Source of the DNA: Parvicella sp964387945
GTDB lineage: Bacteria; Bacteroidota; Bacteroidia; Flavobacteriales_D; Parvicellaceae
Length of the DNA stretch: 64,000 bases
NCBI GenBank assembly: GCA_964387945.1
Contig: CAYLYX010000011.1
Location: 44,027 to 108,026 of the forward strand
Direction: 5' to 3'
Shown: positions 8,032 through 17,030 of the stretch, one piece after another
How positions within the stretch are numbered: the stretch's first letter is position 1
Layout: the number at the start of each line of letters is the position of its first letter
Translations under genes and position numbers: made by a program
The notes under the pieces: generated by a model
What the model was told of the DNA's origin: nothing
Seen by the model: only the letters and a program-made list of their open reading frames with translations
The model's database searches: none

Positions 8032-9957
8032 ATGAAGAAAACTTTACTCTGCTCCATGGTGGCGTTTATTGCTACCATAACTTTTGCTCAAAATGTAAAT
8101 ATTCCAGATGCTAATTTTAAAGCGTATTTAGTTGGGAATACCGCAATTAACACAAATTCTGATGCCGAGATTCAAGTGAGTGAGGCGGTGGCATTTACTG
8201 GGTCTATTAGTTGCCCAGGACAAAACATCGCAGATTTAACAGGAATTGAAGAGTTCATTAATCTTACTTATTTATACTGTAACGACAATCAATTAACATC
8301 TTTAGATGTTTCGCAGAACACAGCACTAGAAATACTCTGGTGTAATCAGAATCAATTGACTAGTCTTGATGTTACATCTAATACGGCATTAACAACATTC
8401 AGATGCTACAGTAATCAATTGACAAGTATTGATGTCTCTCAGAATGTATTATTAACGCATATAATTTGTTCAGGAAATCCAATAACAAGTTTGGATCTCT
8501 CTCAAAATCTTGCTCTCATTGATCTACAATGCTCAAATACGTCATTGACGACTTTAGATGTTTCTGCCAATACTGCTTTGACTTCTGTGTCTTGTCATAC
8601 AGGCCAACTAACGAGTCTTAATGTTGCGAACGGAAATAACACCAACTTTACCAACTTCGCTTCGATCAGTAATCCAAATTTATACTGTATTGAGGTAGAT
8701 GACGCTGCTTATTCCACGGCTAATTGGACCAATATAGATGGTACTTCTTTCTTTAGCGAGGATTGTGCCAACTGCACGGTTAATATTCCTGACGCAAACT
8801 TTAAGGCATATCTGGTAGGAAACACTGCAATCAATACAAATAGTGATGGTGAAATCCAGTGTACTGAAGCTCATTCTTTTACCGGAGATATTATGTGTGA
8901 CGGACTAAATATTGCTGACCTAACTGGTATTGAGGCCTTCACATCAATCAATCAACTTCGATGTCAGTCTAATGATTTAACTTCATTGGATGTAAGTCAG
9001 AATACTACTTTGACAACATTGTTTTGCTACAATAATCAACTTAGTAGTCTTGATGTTAGCCAAAATGCTCAGTTGCAATATGTTGCCGCAGGGTTTAATC
9101 AACTTTCAAGTATAACCCTAGGTACGAATAGCAATCTACTGGAACTTAATGTTATTGATAATTCTTTAACTACTATTGATGTAAGTCAATGCCCAGCATT
9201 GTACGAATTGTATTGTTACAATAATAATTTATCTGCAATTGATGTTTCGCAAAACCTTAATTTAACTGATTTTAGATGTCAAGGTCAACAAATCTCAACA
9301 TTGGATGTAAGTTCGAATACAGCCTTAGAAATATTGATTTGCGGAGAAAACACGATTTCGAGTCTTGATGTATCAAACTGTACTAGCCTAGAAGTGCTCA
9401 ACTGTAAGAGTAATAGTTTGTCAAGTTTAGACCTAAGTGCTAACCTTGGTTTAACGGAACTAATTTGTAATTTAAACTCCATTACCTCATTGGATTTATC
9501 AAACCATTCAAACCTTGTCAGAATTGAATGCGCAACCAACCTACTGACAAGTTTGAATGTTGCCAATGGTAACAACTCAAACGTAATCTTTTTTACTTCT
9601 CAGCAAAATCCGAGTCTTACGTGTATTGAAGTGGATGATGAGACATTTTCAACAACCAATTGGACCTTCATTGATGCAGCATCCTCTTTTAGTGAGGATT
9701 GCTTTGGTGGGTCAATAGGAATAAATGATCGTGGGTTAAACAACATAAAGATTTACCCAAATCCCCTTACAGGAGATATGCTAAATATCACTTCAGATCA
9801 GCAGATTCAAAGTATTCGTATTTACAACCTGTTAGGAGAAGAGATCTTGAATACCTCTTCAAACAGAATCAATACGAGAGGCATTCCACCCGGAACTTAT
9901 TTGATTTCTATTCAGACAAATGAGGGTAGCGCATCATTAAAATTCGTTAAACAATAA
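8032..9957 (+). CDS. Secreted leucine-rich-repeat protein with T9SS sorting domain
   Basis: 641 residues with signal peptide (MKKTLLCSMVAFIATITFAQ). Two copies of a module opening with VNIPDANFKAYLVGNTAINT (near 22 and 255) are each followed by a run of about 21-residue leucine-rich repeats of the form LTSLDVSQNTALxxLxCxxN. Each LRR run closes with a capping segment 'CIEVDD..STxNW'. The last 75 residues form a Por secretion type A sorting domain (IKIYPNPLTGD, GTYLISIQT, FVKQ end), so the protein should cross the outer membrane by the type IX system and be cell-surface bound or released. Role likely adhesion or binding; no enzyme motif seen. Fifteen bp upstream of a related gene, so an operon. 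Confidence 0.88.
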   Translation: MKKTLLCSMVAFIATITFAQNVNIPDANFKAYLVGNTAINTNSDAEIQVSEAVAFTGSISCPGQNIADLTGIEEFINLTYLYCNDNQLTSLDVSQNTALEILWCNQNQLTSLDVTSNTALTTFRCYSNQLTSIDVSQNVLLTHIICSGNPITSLDLSQNLALIDLQCSNTSLTTLDVSANTALTSVSCHTGQLTSLNVANGNNTNFTNFASISNPNLYCIEVDDAAYSTANWTNIDGTSFFSEDCANCTVNIPDANFKAYLVGNTAINTNSDGEIQCTEAHSFTGDIMCDGLNIADLTGIEAFTSINQLRCQSNDLTSLDVSQNTTLTTLFCYNNQLSSLDVSQNAQLQYVAAGFNQLSSITLGTNSNLLELNVIDNSLTTIDVSQCPALYELYCYNNNLSAIDVSQNLNLTDFRCQGQQISTLDVSSNTALEILICGENTISSLDVSNCTSLEVLNCKSNSLSSLDLSANLGLTELICNLNSITSLDLSNHSNLVRIECATNLLTSLNVANGNNSNVIFFTSQQNPSLTCIEVDDETFSTTNWTFIDAASSFSEDCFGGSIGINDRGLNNIKIYPNPLTGDMLNITSDQQIQSIRIYNLLGEEILNTSSNRINTRGIPPGTYLISIQTNEGSASLKFVKQ

Positions 9958-9972
9958 TCAACAATTACTAAA

Positions 9973-12297
9973 ATGAAAAAAACATTACTTATAGCCGCTT
10001 TAGCACTCGGATTTACCTCTCTGAATGCTCAGAGCTATGAACTCTGGGGATTAACACAACAATCAGGTACTAGTAACATTGGTACAATTTATAAGACTGA
10101 TTCAGCAGGTGAGAACCACACGATAGTACACAGCTTTACTGATGGTGAGTATCCTTCTGGATCATTGCTTCGGTATTCTAACGGAGAATTGTACGGTGTT
10201 ACTGCATTCGGAGGTGTAAACGACCACGGAATTATTTTTTCGATCGACCCAACTACAGAAGTATTCACCAAGCATGGTGATTTGTCGAGTACTTCTGGAG
10301 GTCACTCTAGAGGTTCTTTCATGCTAGCCTCAAATGGAATGATGTATTTAACAACCTACGATGGCGGAGCCAATGGAGAAGGAACAATTATAGAGTTTAA
10401 CCCTTCCACCAATACATTTACTAAGGTTCACGACTTTGGAGCCACCAGTAGCAGTCCTAGCCAACCTTTAGCTGGAGAGTTTATCGAACCCACAACGGGT
10501 AAGCTTTATGGAATGACACGTTATGGAGGTCAAAATGGAGATGGTGTTATTTACGAATACGATTTAAACACGCAAACGGTGACAACGTTGTTCGATTTCC
10601 AAGCGGCATCAACAGGTGAGCAGCCGTTCAACTCATTACTAGAAGTTTCAAACGGATTGTTGTATGGGTTGACATCAGACGGTGGCTCTGGAGGTTATGG
10701 TACTTTGTTTGCCTACGATGTGGCAATGGACACGTTTGAGGTTCAAGAGTCTTTCTCAACGACATTAGGTGTTGGAGTTAGTCCTACAGGAGCGTTGATC
10801 GAAGCTAACGATGGGCTACTTTATGGGGTAACTGATCCGAATGGACATCTTTTCTCATTTGATGTTACAAGTAAAACAATCACAGGTCTTCAAAGTACCA
10901 ATAATTGTAGAGGCACACTATTGCAAGCATCAAACGATAACTTATACGGAGTTCGTTACACAGGCCAAGTCTTTCAGTATGAAATAGGTCCAGCAAATTA
11001 CAGCATTCAAAGCGCAGCAGGAAACTACGGACTGTACGGCCATTTAACCGAAGTGTCATTGAATTCATCTTGTACAGTAAACATTCCTGATGCCAACTTT
11101 AAAGCGTACCTAGTCGGGAATTCGGCTATCAATACCAATAGCGATGGCGAGATTCAGTGTTCTGAAGCGCAAGCGTATACTGGTTCGATTGTTTGTAACT
11201 CGTTGAATATTGTAGACCTAACGGGTATTGAGGCATTTGTTAACTTAACAACATTGCACGTTTACTACAATAATGCACTAACTACCATTGATTTATCTCA
11301 AAACACAGCGCTGACGGAATTGCACATTTATCGAAATGCTTTAACATCTTTGGATGTAAGTAACAATACCGCGTTGGTAGAGTTAAGATGTGAGCGAAAC
11401 CCAATTATGTCTTTGGATGTGACCATGTTACCCAATCTTGAAATGCTAACATGTGGGAATAATGGTTTGACTACTTTAGATGTCTCAAATAACCTTAGCC
11501 TGGAGCATCTTGAGCTTGGTAGTACGCCTTCTTATGGAAATGTCAATCAATTGACTTCCTTAGATGTTACCAACAATTCATTGCTTACTATTCTCCATGC
11601 TTCACAAAACTTACTTACTACGATAGACTTGAGTAATAACAATTTATTAGAGTATTTGAACGTGACATTTAATGGTTTAAACAGTCTGAATGTTTCTAAC
11701 TTGGTCAATTTAGAGTTCCTTTATTGTGAGGCAAATAACTTAACATCTTTAGATCTATCTAATAATCTAGACCTTTCAAAGGCCTTGTTTGGTAGAAACC
11801 CTATCGTTGGAACATACGACTTTAGTAGTTACAGCTCGCTAAGTGGCGTTACTTGTGACGATACTCAAATTACTGAACTTAATTTAGCGAATGGAAATAA
11901 CACGAATTTCTCAATCATGTTGGCATCTGAAACACCCAACTTAAATTGTATAGAAGTAGACGACTCCACGTGGTCGGCAAATAACTGGAACGCTTGGAAT
12001 AGTATTGATTCAGATGATTATTTTAGTGTTGACTGCGATGGAAGCGGAGGCTCAATTGGTGTAGATGAGATCGATGCTGATGGGATTAAAGTTTATCCAA
12101 ACCCGCTAGAAGGCGATGTGTTCACAGTTATGTCTAGCGAGCCAGTTGAACAAGTTCTAATTCACAACCTGTTAGGAGAATTAGTTCTAAGTGCGAATTC
12201 CAATGAGGTGAATACAAGCGAAATCGGTGCAGGAAGTTATTTAGTGACGATTCAAACAAAGCAGAGTAGGGTAACCACAAAGTTGATCAAGAGATAA
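9973..12297 (+). CDS. Secreted GloVer-repeat plus leucine-rich-repeat protein with T9SS sorting domain
   Basis: 774 residues: signal peptide (LLIAALALGFTSLNAQ), then about 330 residues of the repeat 'GxLYGVTxxGGxNxxGxIFxxD' known as GloVer/Gloeo_Verruco repeats (likely a propeller). The module CTVNIPDANFKAYLVGN (near 368) follows, then an LRR run very like that of the upstream gene, a 'LNCIEVDDSTWSANNW' cap, and a type A T9SS C-terminal domain (IKVYPNPLEGD, GSYLVTIQT). The shared module plus LRR block shows that the two genes derive from one another or exchange cassettes. Probably a surface protein; function unknown. A strong terminator follows. Confidence 0.87.
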   Translation: MKKTLLIAALALGFTSLNAQSYELWGLTQQSGTSNIGTIYKTDSAGENHTIVHSFTDGEYPSGSLLRYSNGELYGVTAFGGVNDHGIIFSIDPTTEVFTKHGDLSSTSGGHSRGSFMLASNGMMYLTTYDGGANGEGTIIEFNPSTNTFTKVHDFGATSSSPSQPLAGEFIEPTTGKLYGMTRYGGQNGDGVIYEYDLNTQTVTTLFDFQAASTGEQPFNSLLEVSNGLLYGLTSDGGSGGYGTLFAYDVAMDTFEVQESFSTTLGVGVSPTGALIEANDGLLYGVTDPNGHLFSFDVTSKTITGLQSTNNCRGTLLQASNDNLYGVRYTGQVFQYEIGPANYSIQSAAGNYGLYGHLTEVSLNSSCTVNIPDANFKAYLVGNSAINTNSDGEIQCSEAQAYTGSIVCNSLNIVDLTGIEAFVNLTTLHVYYNNALTTIDLSQNTALTELHIYRNALTSLDVSNNTALVELRCERNPIMSLDVTMLPNLEMLTCGNNGLTTLDVSNNLSLEHLELGSTPSYGNVNQLTSLDVTNNSLLTILHASQNLLTTIDLSNNNLLEYLNVTFNGLNSLNVSNLVNLEFLYCEANNLTSLDLSNNLDLSKALFGRNPIVGTYDFSSYSSLSGVTCDDTQITELNLANGNNTNFSIMLASETPNLNCIEVDDSTWSANNWNAWNSIDSDDYFSVDCDGSGGSIGVDEIDADGIKVYPNPLEGDVFTVMSSEPVEQVLIHNLLGELVLSANSNEVNTSEIGAGSYLVTIQTKQSRVTTKLIKR

Positions 12298-12327
12298 TAC
12301 CCCTCAATTTTTAAGTTTAAGTACGGT

Positions 12328-12359
12328 AAAGGCAGTCTGTGAAACAGGCTGCCTTTTTT
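12328..12359 (+). terminator. Intrinsic terminator after the LRR operon
   Basis: An 11-bp stem (AAGGCAGTCTG with CAGGCTGCCTT, one G-T pair) with a 5-nt loop and a run of T, 31 bp after the stop of the GloVer/LRR gene. Confidence 0.88.
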
Positions 12360-12370
12360 GTTTCTTCTAC

Positions 12371-12378
12371 TATCTTTG
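12371..12378 (+). promoter_or_regulatory. -7 promoter box (TATCTTTG) for the HEAT-like gene
   Basis: Exact TAnnTTTG box lying between the terminator and the ATG at 12398, giving a leader of about 12 nt. No correctly spaced TTG element is seen. Confidence 0.5.
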
Positions 12379-12397
12379 CATTTAGAAACAAAACAAT

Positions 12398-12940
12398 ATG
12401 TCGGAAACAACAACATCAACACAGAAGAAGGTAATTGAAACGATCATTAGTGATTTGGCATCAAATGATGATAAAAAAGTAATGGATGCCCTTAAACGAG
12501 TGAAAAGTAAGGGAGATGCTACAGTGATTAAACCGATGGTCAGCACGTTTGCAACATCATCGAATGATGAGGTAAGGGGAGAGATTAAAGCATTGTTGGC
12601 GCAAATCAAAGTCAAAAACGCACTAGTCGAGATCATTGAAAGTTTACCTGATGCCGATGATGATGTGGTGGAGATGTTATTGTTTGCCATTTGGAATGCG
12701 AACCTGAACGCATCTAATTACATTGCGGAGGTGGCAGAAGCTTCAATAAAAGGGAGCTACATGGTAGCGCTTGAAGGTTTGACCATTATTGAAAACCTAG
12801 ACGGGCCATTTACCGAAGAAGTGCTTAATGACGCCAAGTTAGTCCTCAACGAGTATTTCAGTCAGGAAGACGAGAAAGCAGATTTGATCAAATCGATGTA
12901 TGAGATCATCAATCAATTTGAAGATAGTTTTGAGGCTTAA
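12398..12940 (+). CDS. HEAT-like helical repeat protein
   Basis: 180 residues, acidic, with no signal peptide. Helical pairs such as 'VMDALKRVKSKGDATVIKPMVSTFATSSNDEVRGEIKALLAQI' (split here over two repeats) resemble HEAT/armadillo units: a 'D..V..AL..L...GD...I..L' pattern with the second helix 'EVR..A..AL'. HEAT proteins are cytoplasmic scaffolds; no partner is evident here. Its stop shares a TTAA with the stop of the convergent gene. Confidence 0.65.
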   Translation: MSETTTSTQKKVIETIISDLASNDDKKVMDALKRVKSKGDATVIKPMVSTFATSSNDEVRGEIKALLAQIKVKNALVEIIESLPDADDDVVEMLLFAIWNANLNASNYIAEVAEASIKGSYMVALEGLTIIENLDGPFTEEVLNDAKLVLNEYFSQEDEKADLIKSMYEIINQFEDSFEA

Positions 12941-13383
12941 AGCCCTACTTTGATTTCTCGAACAAGGGTCAGGAATTCATCCATTTTACTTTTGTCCACA
13001 CTAAAGGCATTTTGGGTAAATGACGTTAAGTAGTACTTCTTGCCGCTGTCATTAACTTCTAGCCAATCCATTTTTCGCTTCTTGGAAGGGGCGATTTGAA
13101 CTTCCACATTATTAAGGTCTAACGATAAGCCTGGTTGGTTGCGCTGCTCAGGAACGTAACTCAAGTTAGGCCCACTCAATGTTAGTGCTCCGTTTGAATC
13201 AAAAAACTTAAGGCCTTTTCTGTGGAAAGTTTCTTCTGAGGCGCAATGAAAATAGGCTGAAAAGTCTGGCTGATCCAGAATTCCGTGTGTATTGACTTTT
13301 GCCAATGCTTTCTTTTGCTGATTCTTTTTGTAGATAATCATGATGATCCCAACGATCAGACCTATAAGTGCACCTAGTAACAT
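12937..13383 (-). CDS. Hypothetical membrane-anchored protein
   Basis: 148 residues with one N-terminal transmembrane helix (LLGALIGLIVGIIMIIYKK) and a cytoplasmic domain of alternating strands without recognised motifs ('ALTLSGPNLSYV', 'WLEVNDSGKKYYLTSF'). The C-terminal part could be a PH-like fold, but this is a guess. Convergent with the HEAT-like gene, overlapping by 4 bases. Confidence 0.55.
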   Translation of the reverse strand: MLLGALIGLIVGIIMIIYKKNQQKKALAKVNTHGILDQPDFSAYFHCASEETFHRKGLKFFDSNGALTLSGPNLSYVPEQRNQPGLSLDLNNVEVQIAPSKKRKMDWLEVNDSGKKYYLTSFTQNAFSVDKSKMDEFLTLVREIKVGL

Positions 13384-13532
13384 GGTTATTGATTTAAGTG
13401 AGGAGCGAAATTACGAAAATCACCTTTACTCGACACGCAAATAATAAGTCACTTCATTCAAATTTATAAAGCATATTTCAAATCGTTCGATAAAAATATT
13501 ATCTTCGGAGTGGAAAATAAAAATCGAGTATT

Positions 13533-13817
13533 ATGACATTTTATGAGGAATTAAGAGCATTCTTTAAAAAATATGATCCTGCAAGGGTTCGATTAGCAAA
13601 AAAGATTGCAGCTACGTATAAAACTCCCAGAGCACAAAAGGCAGCTATGAGAAGATTGAAAGAGGTATATGCTGCTGGTGGACCAGATAAATTTGATTTT
13701 GGTGCAGGAAAAAAAGCTAACCCAACCGTTTCCGCCCCTGTACAAGAGGTTGCTGCGCAAGAAGTAGTTGAAAACGAAGATGATAATACAGACGAAATTT
13801 CAGAAGTAACAGAATAA
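13533..13817 (+). CDS. Small hypothetical protein, basic head and acidic tail
   Basis: 94 residues. Residues 1-50 are lysine/arginine-rich and helical (FFKKYDPARVRLAKKIA, RAQKAAMRRLKEVYAAGG); residues 65-94 are acidic and low-complexity (VVENEDDNTDEISEVTE). No family recognised. It has its own terminator just downstream and a near-consensus -7 box (TATCTTCG at 13500) upstream, so it is likely a monocistronic, well-expressed small gene. Confidence 0.6.
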   Translation: MTFYEELRAFFKKYDPARVRLAKKIAATYKTPRAQKAAMRRLKEVYAAGGPDKFDFGAGKKANPTVSAPVQEVAAQEVVENEDDNTDEISEVTE

Positions 13818-13840
13818 CCTTTAATAGTTTTACGTTATAG

Positions 13841-13871
13841 ACCATCCGTCAAAAAAGCGGATGGTTTTTTT
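13841..13871 (+). terminator. Intrinsic terminator
   Basis: A perfect 8-bp stem ACCATCCG / CGGATGGT with a 9-nt loop, followed by seven T. The T run ends directly at the next gene's first possible ATG (13872), so that gene begins right after, or depends on read-through of, this terminator. Confidence 0.88.
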
Positions 13872-13883
13872 ATGCTTATTGAC

Positions 13884-14996
13884 ATGCTCAAAAATCTTGC
13901 AATTCCCTTAATCTTAGCACTTTTTTTATCTAGTTGTAATAGCGAAGAGGCATCTGGTGATGAAACTTCTTCTCAAAATTCAACTACTGTGACAAGTGAT
14001 GTCGAAAAAGACACTAACTACCAACAGTATATTGACCGTAATAATATTGCTTCAATCAAAGCAACGGGTTATGGTTACAAATTCGGAGAGCCAACTGAAG
14101 GCAATGTTCTCTATGAAACGCATTACAATGAAGATGGCTACCTTCTGGATTCCTTGATTTATCACAAGAATGGAGTGATGGCGACACTTCACAACGTCTA
14201 CAATGGTAATAACGAACTTTTACTTTCGGAAATCATCGATAGCTCTGGTAATATACAGCAGAAAGTGGAACGAACGTTTGACGATAAAGGGAATGTATTG
14301 ACCTTTCAGTTAAACCAGAACGGTAAGGTTACCTACAGCCAAAAAATGCTTTACGATGATCAGAATCGAATGACCAAAATTACGGAGTTTGATGAGGAAG
14401 GAACACCGCAAATTATTACCAACTACGGTTACAATGAAAATGGTAAGTTGATTAAGAACGAGGAGGTTAATGGCGCTGGTCAAACCATCGAGCAGACTTC
14501 TTTTGTGTATGATGATCAAGGACATAATACGGTTCAGACGATTTACGGGCCAGATGGTCAGGTGATCGAAAAGAATTTCTTAAAAGAGTATGATAGCAAT
14601 GATAACGCTCAGTTGATTGAAAAGTACGATCGCAACGACTCATTGATTGTTACCTATCATTACGAGTATGATGCCTCGGGTAAAGAGGTGAAAAGCATCA
14701 TTTATAACGGTATCGGACAGATTATCAGACAGAGCATGGCTACGATAGATGAAAATGGAGACCAAGTGTTGTATGAGGTATACGAAGGTGGAAAAGGGTT
14801 GATCGGTAAAGATGTTAGGAAATACAATTCAAACCATCAGGAAACAGAACTCATCGTTTACGACAATAAAGAAAAACAACTCAAGCGAAAGGTGAGTCAC
14901 TACAATGAACACGGACTGCTCAGCGAAGTGGTTACTTATGATAAGATTGACGAACCACTTTTTAGAATGACGTTTGAGTACGAGTTTCACAAATAA
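13884..14996 (+). CDS. Lipoprotein with YD/RHS-like repeats
   Basis: About 370 residues. I prefer the ATG at 13884 (MLKNLAIPLILALFLSSC), because it gives a compact lipoprotein signal with lipobox LSSC and clears the terminator; an ATG at 13872 is also in frame. The body carries about ten degenerate repeats of the kind 'Y.DDQGNxxxxxxYGPDGQVIEK', similar to the YD repeats of RHS proteins and the repeats in Bacteroidota wall lipoproteins. It is anchored in the outer or inner membrane and faces the periplasm or surface. No toxin tip or enzyme domain. Convergent with the cyclo-ligase gene. Confidence 0.7.
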   Translation: MLKNLAIPLILALFLSSCNSEEASGDETSSQNSTTVTSDVEKDTNYQQYIDRNNIASIKATGYGYKFGEPTEGNVLYETHYNEDGYLLDSLIYHKNGVMATLHNVYNGNNELLLSEIIDSSGNIQQKVERTFDDKGNVLTFQLNQNGKVTYSQKMLYDDQNRMTKITEFDEEGTPQIITNYGYNENGKLIKNEEVNGAGQTIEQTSFVYDDQGHNTVQTIYGPDGQVIEKNFLKEYDSNDNAQLIEKYDRNDSLIVTYHYEYDASGKEVKSIIYNGIGQIIRQSMATIDENGDQVLYEVYEGGKGLIGKDVRKYNSNHQETELIVYDNKEKQLKRKVSHYNEHGLLSEVVTYDKIDEPLFRMTFEYEFHK

Positions 14997-15000
14997 GTAA

Positions 15001-15567
15001 TTAGCTGAAGTGGAAAACTCCACTAGGAGTTACAACACCATCTAATTTCACATCCCATTCATCAGGTAAAATAGGTTCTGGATGAACTTCGAACAGAGAA
15101 ACTCCTACTTTCCGGGTGCTTGAAGGAAGTTGACAAAGAAAGCTGTCGTAAAAGCCTTGCCCATAACCAATCCGATTGCCTTGCTCATCAACACAGAGTA
15201 AAGGAACAATCACTAGGTCTAACTCCTCCAAAGATACAGCTCGGATAGGTGAGGGGACAGGTACCTCAAACTTTCCAGCGCCAAACCTAGTACTTTTATC
15301 AAACCAAGAATGTTCCAATCTCTTTGGGTTAAACTTAGTAATGGAAGTGGCTGTTTGGATGTTTTTTTGCCAACACTGTCGTATCAATTCCCATGTATTC
15401 ACTTCATTATTATTGGGAATCGGAACGAAGATATGGATTGTGTCAACTCCGTTTAACAAACTATCAGTGATAGATTGGGTAATAGCTTTTGACCGTTCTA
15501 CAACCTCTGGTGTGGTCAGTTGATTTCGTATCTCAAAATAATATTTCCTCAGTTCATCTTTTGTCAT
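15001..15567 (-). CDS. 5-formyltetrahydrofolate cyclo-ligase (copy 1)
   Basis: 188 residues. Family motifs: the N-terminal 'KDELRKYYFEIRNQL', a substrate strand 'FVPIPNNNEVNTW', and the ATP-binding loop GYGQGFYD (134-141). The enzyme converts 5-formyl-THF to 5,10-methenyl-THF with ATP hydrolysis, salvaging a folate dead-end product. Its start overlaps the end of murF by 4 bases (ATGA), so it is translated from the murF message. A second, clearly different member of the family lies at 39584-40132. Confidence 0.88.
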   Translation of the reverse strand: MTKDELRKYYFEIRNQLTTPEVVERSKAITQSITDSLLNGVDTIHIFVPIPNNNEVNTWELIRQCWQKNIQTATSITKFNPKRLEHSWFDKSTRFGAGKFEVPVPSPIRAVSLEELDLVIVPLLCVDEQGNRIGYGQGFYDSFLCQLPSSTRKVGVSLFEVHPEPILPDEWDVKLDGVVTPSGVFHFS

Positions 15568-16853
15568 TGAAAGAGATCACTTTCTAACAGAATTTCTAGT
15601 CGAATACTTCTTGAGCCTTTCAGCAACACTAATTGTTCCTTCAGTTTATTGTACTGCTGCTTGTCATTCATAAAGTCATCTACATTTCGGTAAGATAGCA
15701 TGTCACCAGCTACTTTAGAAAACTCATCACCAATCAAGACAGCTTCTAGTTCATGTTCGTTTATCCAATCAACCACGGCCTGGTGTTCGGCATGTGAGAT
15801 TTCACCAAGTTCTTTCATGTCTCCAATAATGGCTAGTTTGTTTACGCCCTCCATTGCTTTGAAATTCTCAAGTGCTCCCATCATGCTTGTTGGATTGGCA
15901 TTGTAGCAATCTACAATTAGCGTACAAGAGTTCACTTTTGCAATTTGCGAGCGATTATTGGTAGGAACATAGCTTTTGAGTGCGCTATTAATGGCTTCAG
16001 GTTCCACATCAAAAAACAATCCGATGCAAATCGCAGCCGTAAAATTATAGAGATTGTAGCTCCCCACCAGATTGGTTGTTAGCACAGGAGAACTGTAGTC
16101 ACCCACCTTCCATTTGAAAGACAACATAGGATTGAGGGAGGTGACTTCACTTTTTACCTGACCCTTGTTGCCATAGGTAATCAATTCGCAAGCTGGAGCA
16201 TTTTTCAAGAGTACACTATCATCCGCATTGATAAAAACAGTTCCACTAGCGGCATCAATAGCATCATAGAGTTCGGTTTTTGTTTGAATCACCCCTTCAT
16301 ACGAACCAAAGCCCTCAATGTGCGCCTTTCCAATGTTGGTGATTATGCCGTGAGTTGGCATGGCAATATCACAGAGTTCTTCAATGTCCCTAGGCTTACT
16401 TGCTCCCATTTCAATAACTGCGATTTCATGTTCTTTTCTTAACCTCAACAGCGTGAACGGCACACCTAAATGATTATTTAGATTTCCTTGCGTTACCAGC
16501 GCGTTGTATTGGGTTTCCAGCACGGCAGCAATCAGCTCTTTGGTGGTCGTCTTTCCATTACTTCCCGTAATCCCGATAAATGGAATATCAAACTGCTGTC
16601 GGTGATGATTAGCCAGGTCTTGCAAGCATTTCAACACATCTTTAACCAAGTAGATGTTATCTCCTTTATGAGTGGGCTCGTCCACAATAGCATATTTAGC
16701 TCCTTTTTCAAGAGCTTGTTCCGCATAGTCATTTCCGTTGAAGTTGTCTCCTTTTAGTGCGAAGAACAAACTGCCATCGATTATTTTTCGCGTATCCGTA
16801 CAAACTTGTTGGTCGCAATCGAGGTATAGCTGATAAATCTCTTCTATTTTCAT
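15564..16853 (-). CDS. murF: UDP-N-acetylmuramoyl-tripeptide--D-alanyl-D-alanine ligase (MurF)
   Basis: 429 residues, normal for MurF. Domain 1 (1-85) contains 'CTDTRKI..GSLFFALKGDNFNGNDY', the UDP-MurNAc-peptide binding part. The central ATPase domain has GSNGKTTT (97-104) and 'HLGVPFTLLRL', 'AVIEMGASKPRDI'. The C-terminal domain carries 'DCYNANPTSM' and 'GDMKELG'. It adds D-Ala-D-Ala to the UDP-MurNAc tripeptide, the last cytoplasmic step of peptidoglycan precursor synthesis. First gene of a two-gene unit with the cyclo-ligase. Confidence 0.96.
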   Translation of the reverse strand: MKIEEIYQLYLDCDQQVCTDTRKIIDGSLFFALKGDNFNGNDYAEQALEKGAKYAIVDEPTHKGDNIYLVKDVLKCLQDLANHHRQQFDIPFIGITGSNGKTTTKELIAAVLETQYNALVTQGNLNNHLGVPFTLLRLRKEHEIAVIEMGASKPRDIEELCDIAMPTHGIITNIGKAHIEGFGSYEGVIQTKTELYDAIDAASGTVFINADDSVLLKNAPACELITYGNKGQVKSEVTSLNPMLSFKWKVGDYSSPVLTTNLVGSYNLYNFTAAICIGLFFDVEPEAINSALKSYVPTNNRSQIAKVNSCTLIVDCYNANPTSMMGALENFKAMEGVNKLAIIGDMKELGEISHAEHQAVVDWINEHELEAVLIGDEFSKVAGDMLSYRNVDDFMNDKQQYNKLKEQLVLLKGSRSIRLEILLESDLFQ

Positions 16854-17030
16854 AAAATCTGAATGATTTACAAGTTTACAGGTTTTTTCTATTCGACACT
16901 AGAATGCGATTAGCACTTATAAAAACCAAATTGTTATTAGCTGCCGTCAACGGGCAACATGAAATAAATGCTTACCTTCGTCCATACGAATAGTTTGAAT
17001 ATTTTTAACATTAAAAAAGTGCTCAAATCA

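Noticed and set aside
7923..8114. 63-codon frame bridging the LytTR gene and the LRR gene
   Set aside because: It overlaps two well-supported genes in other frames and shows no protein-like text.
8280..9560. DNA repeats in the LRR genes as tandem-repeat elements
   Set aside because: They are codons of leucine-rich repeats with varied third positions, explained by the protein.
15009..15024. Hairpin AGTGGA-n4-TCCACT as terminator between convergent genes
   Set aside because: It lies within the last codons of the cyclo-ligase gene and has no T run; probably chance.
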